In this document: positions 4,303 to 5,910 of the stretch, in pieces | Numbering within the stretch: the first letter of the stretch is position 1 | Layout of the letters: each line of letters opens with the position of its first letter | From: JBBTXL01 sp038062295 | GTDB lineage: Bacteria; Patescibacteriota; Minisyncoccia; GWC2-36-17; WO2-46-25 | Assembly (NCBI GenBank): GCA_038062295.1 | Contig: JBBTXL010000012.1 | Span: 1 to 5,910, forward strand | Length of the DNA: 5,910 bases | Reading direction: 5' to 3' | Made by a program: the position numbers and the translations under genes | The notes under the pieces: model-generated | What the model was told of the DNA's origin: nothing | The model's database searches: none | Seen by the model: only the letters and a program-made list of their open reading frames with translations

Positions 4303-5291
4303 CACTTCCCCCTTTCTACCGGTTGGTACCCATACACCAGATGCGCATAATCAATAATGGGACGCACCTGATCGGGACGCAAAAACGATACGGAACCAAG
4401 AAAAACGGAATCTACATGAACTTGCGAAAGTTCATACACACCTCGCGGTTCTAAAATCCCACCGCCTGCATGTATCTTTTTTGTGATACCTCCCTCTTGC
4501 ATCAGATGCACCAACCATCGCCACAGCGGCCAGAATACCGGCTTACCCGATAAACCGCCACCGCCCAGGTGCGCAAGCGGAGATTTATCAGTTCCGAAAA
4601 TCTTTTTCCAATCAATTTGCTCCGGCAACGCACCCCACGGAATGGTGTTGGAAACGCATATCGCATCGCACGCAGGGTGCTCACTGATCCTTTGCACCAC
4701 TTCCACCGGCAACAAAATGTTGAATTTTGGCATCAGTGGAATATTCAACGACGCGGCAATGCTTAATGCCTCGGCTACTTCCTGCGCCAGCTCGGCGACC
4801 GCATGCCCCGTATTGGGACAAGAATAATTCAACTGCAAACAAATGGGGACTCGAAGGCTCGGAAGAAGGTGTGTCAAAACCAACTCAACGAACTTCCTCA
4901 ATTCGTTCATCCGTTCTTCCCGCGTTTCCGCAACAGACATGAATGAGAGCGCGTATGGCTTTTCCATATCTTGCCATCGTCCATCCCCTATGTGCGCAGC
5001 AGCACCACAATTGCTTAGACCGACAGCATTGAGCGCAGCCATATGGCGCGGTCGCACAACAATACAAGCGGGTACGAGAGGCCAGAGTGGTAATGAGCCA
5101 TCTTTATTCAACCGCATATTTCCCTTTCTCGGTTCCAGCGTCACCGTCTTTGCAACCAGTGTCACGCCCCTAAAGTCGCACCACCCGAGCGTTTTATACA
5201 ACAAGTGTTGATATGGATACCCTTCGCCGTAAAAGCCAAGGGTGCCCGATGCGGTCCACACCGGCCCGAAATCAATGCCTCGCAGTTTCAC
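4302..5291 (-). CDS. pyrD: Dihydroorotate dehydrogenase, class 1-like
   Basis: This 329-residue FMN-dependent TIM-barrel enzyme oxidises dihydroorotate to orotate, the fourth step of UMP synthesis. In order it shows TASGTLGF (13-20), AKTVTLEPRKGN (47-58) with the FMN/substrate lysine K48, NAVGLSNCG (88-96), LNYSCPNTG (154-162), K189 in MPKFN, SNT (214-216), GGGGLSGKP (243-251), AGGGI (275-279) and VFLGSVSFLRP (296-306). C158 in SCPN takes the catalytic-base place that is Ser in membrane-bound class 2 enzymes. There is no N-terminal membrane helix, so it should be cytosolic. TVTLEPRKGN is closest to the NAD-linked class 1B pattern, but no pyrK is in view, so the electron acceptor is open. The GTG start is supported by AAGGAGG (5298-5304) 6 nt upstream. 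pyrC follows with a one-base overlap. Confidence 0.95.
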   Translation of the reverse strand: MKLRGIDFGPVWTASGTLGFYGEGYPYQHLLYKTLGWCDFRGVTLVAKTVTLEPRKGNMRLNKDGSLPLWPLVPACIVVRPRHMAALNAVGLSNCGAAAHIGDGRWQDMEKPYALSFMSVAETREERMNELRKFVELVLTHLLPSLRVPICLQLNYSCPNTGHAVAELAQEVAEALSIAASLNIPLMPKFNILLPVEVVQRISEHPACDAICVSNTIPWGALPEQIDWKKIFGTDKSPLAHLGGGGLSGKPVFWPLWRWLVHLMQEGGITKKIHAGGGILEPRGVYELSQVHVDSVFLGSVSFLRPDQVRPIIDYAHLVYGYQPVERGK

Positions 5292-5297
5292 GTTCCA

Positions 5298-5304
5298 CCT
5301 CCTT
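5298..5304 (-). promoter_or_regulatory. Ribosome binding site fixing the GTG start of pyrD
   Basis: AAGGAGG on the minus strand, preceded by a run of A, is 6 nt (TGGAAC) from the GTG at 5289-5291. No ATG lies at a comparable distance, so GTG is the start. Confidence 0.85.
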
Positions 5305-5340
5305 TTTTAATTTTTAAAGGCCAATCCAAAAACCGCAATG

Positions 5341-5369
5341 AGCATATCAACCCATCGCCCAAGAGTCAA
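5341..5369 (-). promoter_or_regulatory. Promoter of the pyrD-pyrC operon
   Basis: On the minus strand TTGACT (5364-5369, 5 of 6) lies 17 bp from TATGCT (5341-5346, 4 of 6). The start would be near 5334, giving a leader of about 43 nt before the GTG of pyrD. I see no attenuator or PyrR-type leader within that short stretch. Confidence 0.6.
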
Positions 5370-5372
5370 CCC

Positions 5373-5430
5373 GTAGTAAGCCGTCGGATGCTGCACTTTT
5401 AGTCCTTCGCAACAACCGAGGACTCACTAC
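5373..5430. other. Nested inverted repeat upstream of the pyrD promoter
   Basis: AGTCCT (5401-5406) pairs with AGGACT (5419-5424). Outside it GTAGT (5373-5377) pairs with ACTAC (5426-5430), and the next pair (5378/5425) is a G-U wobble only on the minus strand. It lies just upstream of the -35 box of pyrD. It could be an operator, a weak second hairpin after the upstream gene, or chance. Confidence 0.3.
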
Positions 5431-5472
5431 TGGATTAGTTGAGCAACTTACTTCATGTTTGATCCGCAAAGA

Positions 5473-5504
5473 AAAGACCCCGATAAAATTTTACCGAGGC
5501 CTTT
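5473..5504 (-). terminator. Rho-independent terminator of the 118-residue gene
   Basis: Bases 5473-5488 pair with 5489-5504. Three positions (5477/5500, 5480/5497, 5483/5494) are A/C or C/A mismatches on the plus strand but G-U pairs in minus-strand RNA, giving a continuous stem there. The minus strand then reads TCTTTTCTTTG. Position and strand bias fit the gene at 5523-5879. Confidence 0.88.
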
Positions 5505-5522
5505 AGGAAGAGGAAGAGGTAT

Positions 5523-5879
5523 TCAACCGGGAGCGTTTTCAAGAATGAGCCGCGCAAGCTCATGGGGCTGAATGCCCCATTGATGTGCAATCATTATAAA
5601 TTGCGTATCACGCTTAAGATTATCCTCTCCCATGGCCGCAAAGTGGAAGCAAACACACCTTCCAACGTCACCATTCTTCGTTTCCATATTGTTCAACTGG
5701 ACCAGGGGACTCAGGGTGTCTCGCGAATACATGAGAACAGCCTGCACTCGCACATTTGGACAAAAAGCTGATATGTCCACAGCCTTAGATGCAACTAAAC
5801 TTTTTTTCTTGGGGTGAAGGTGGTCATAAAGACCCAACCTTCTGCCTTTGAGTTTTGAAAGAACGGTTGCCTTATCCAT
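5523..5879 (-). CDS. Hypothetical protein of 118 residues
   Basis: The product is not recognised. It starts MDKATVLSKLKGRRLGLYDH and its first 33 residues are strongly basic. A central part is strand-like (VRVQAVLMYSR, about 43-53; VGRCVCFHFAAMG, about 72-84), with C40, C75 and C77. The C-terminal helix pair AHQWGIQPHELARLILENA (about 98-116) has a turn at IQPHE, loosely like a small helical or helix-turn-helix end. No signal peptide or membrane segment is seen. ATG 5877-5879 is chosen because AAAGGAGG (5885-5892) is 5 nt upstream; a GTG at 5880-5882 would be only 2 nt away. It has its own terminator and is separated from pyrD by 231 bases with a separate promoter, so a role in pyrimidine synthesis is not implied. 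Its promoter is outside the window. Confidence 0.8.
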   Translation of the reverse strand: MDKATVLSKLKGRRLGLYDHLHPKKKSLVASKAVDISAFCPNVRVQAVLMYSRDTLSPLVQLNNMETKNGDVGRCVCFHFAAMGEDNLKRDTQFIMIAHQWGIQPHELARLILENAPG

Positions 5880-5910
5880 CACTACCTCCTTTCGGGGTTT
5901 GGTTCTACAC

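Noticed and set aside
3970..4350. Long open frame on the plus strand opposite pyrC
   Set aside because: It is antisense to a well-conserved enzyme, has no ribosome site and no recognisable protein features.
4843..5211. Long open frame on the plus strand opposite pyrD
   Set aside because: Its composition mirrors the pyrD codons and it has no start signals, so it is a shadow frame.
5436..5449. AGTTG-AG-CAACT inverted repeat
   Set aside because: Five-base arms with a two-base gap are expected by chance and match no known operator.

Overview
The window looks like chromosomal DNA from a compact bacterial genome. Evidence is the standard code, strong AAAGGAGG-type Shine-Dalgarno sites 5-7 nt before most starts, one GTG start with a good site, short intergenic gaps and several very small unrecognised genes. 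An uncultivated lineage of the Patescibacteria/Parcubacteria kind would fit, because an MTH1-like Nudix enzyme and tiny orphan proteins sit among otherwise ordinary metabolic genes. That placement is an inference with no marker gene behind it. I see no phage, transposase, CRISPR, tRNA or rRNA gene.

Left part (about 1-2032), all on the minus strand, is a damage-control cluster. It holds an MTH1-type 8-oxo-dGTP hydrolase (2032 to 1568), a protein-L-isoaspartate O-methyltransferase (1370 to 753) and a second Nudix hydrolase (607 to 74). The last has its own near-consensus promoter and a short terminator; the first 50 or so bases of the window hold nothing I can name. Two non-coding structures separate the three genes. 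One is an imperfect inverted-repeat element of about 163 nt (1390-1552) with internal hairpins. The other is a near-perfect 44-nt palindrome (710-753) against the pcm stop codon.

Middle part (about 2026-3217), plus strand. A divergent promoter overlaps the MTH1 start codon. It drives a two-gene unit, a 71-residue two-helix membrane protein and a divergent guanylate-kinase-like P-loop protein, closed by a strong terminator. Next is a 46-residue acidic protein whose promoter carries two tandem DnaA-box-like sequences 22 bp apart. Two back-to-back hairpins then separate it from the convergent genes on the right.

Right part (about 3220-5910), minus strand. A class 1 dihydroorotate dehydrogenase gene (pyrD) and a homodimeric-type dihydroorotase gene (pyrC) overlap by one base (TGATG). 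They share a promoter near 5341-5369 and carry out consecutive steps of UMP synthesis: PyrC makes dihydroorotate and PyrD oxidises it. No pyrK gene for an electron-transfer subunit is visible. Upstream is an unrecognised 118-residue gene with its own terminator. The 231-base gap between that gene and pyrD holds the terminator, a possible nested hairpin and the pyrD promoter.

The best candidates for something undescribed are the 163-nt structured element and the DnaA-box promoter of the 46-residue gene. Neither can be called a new system from one window.
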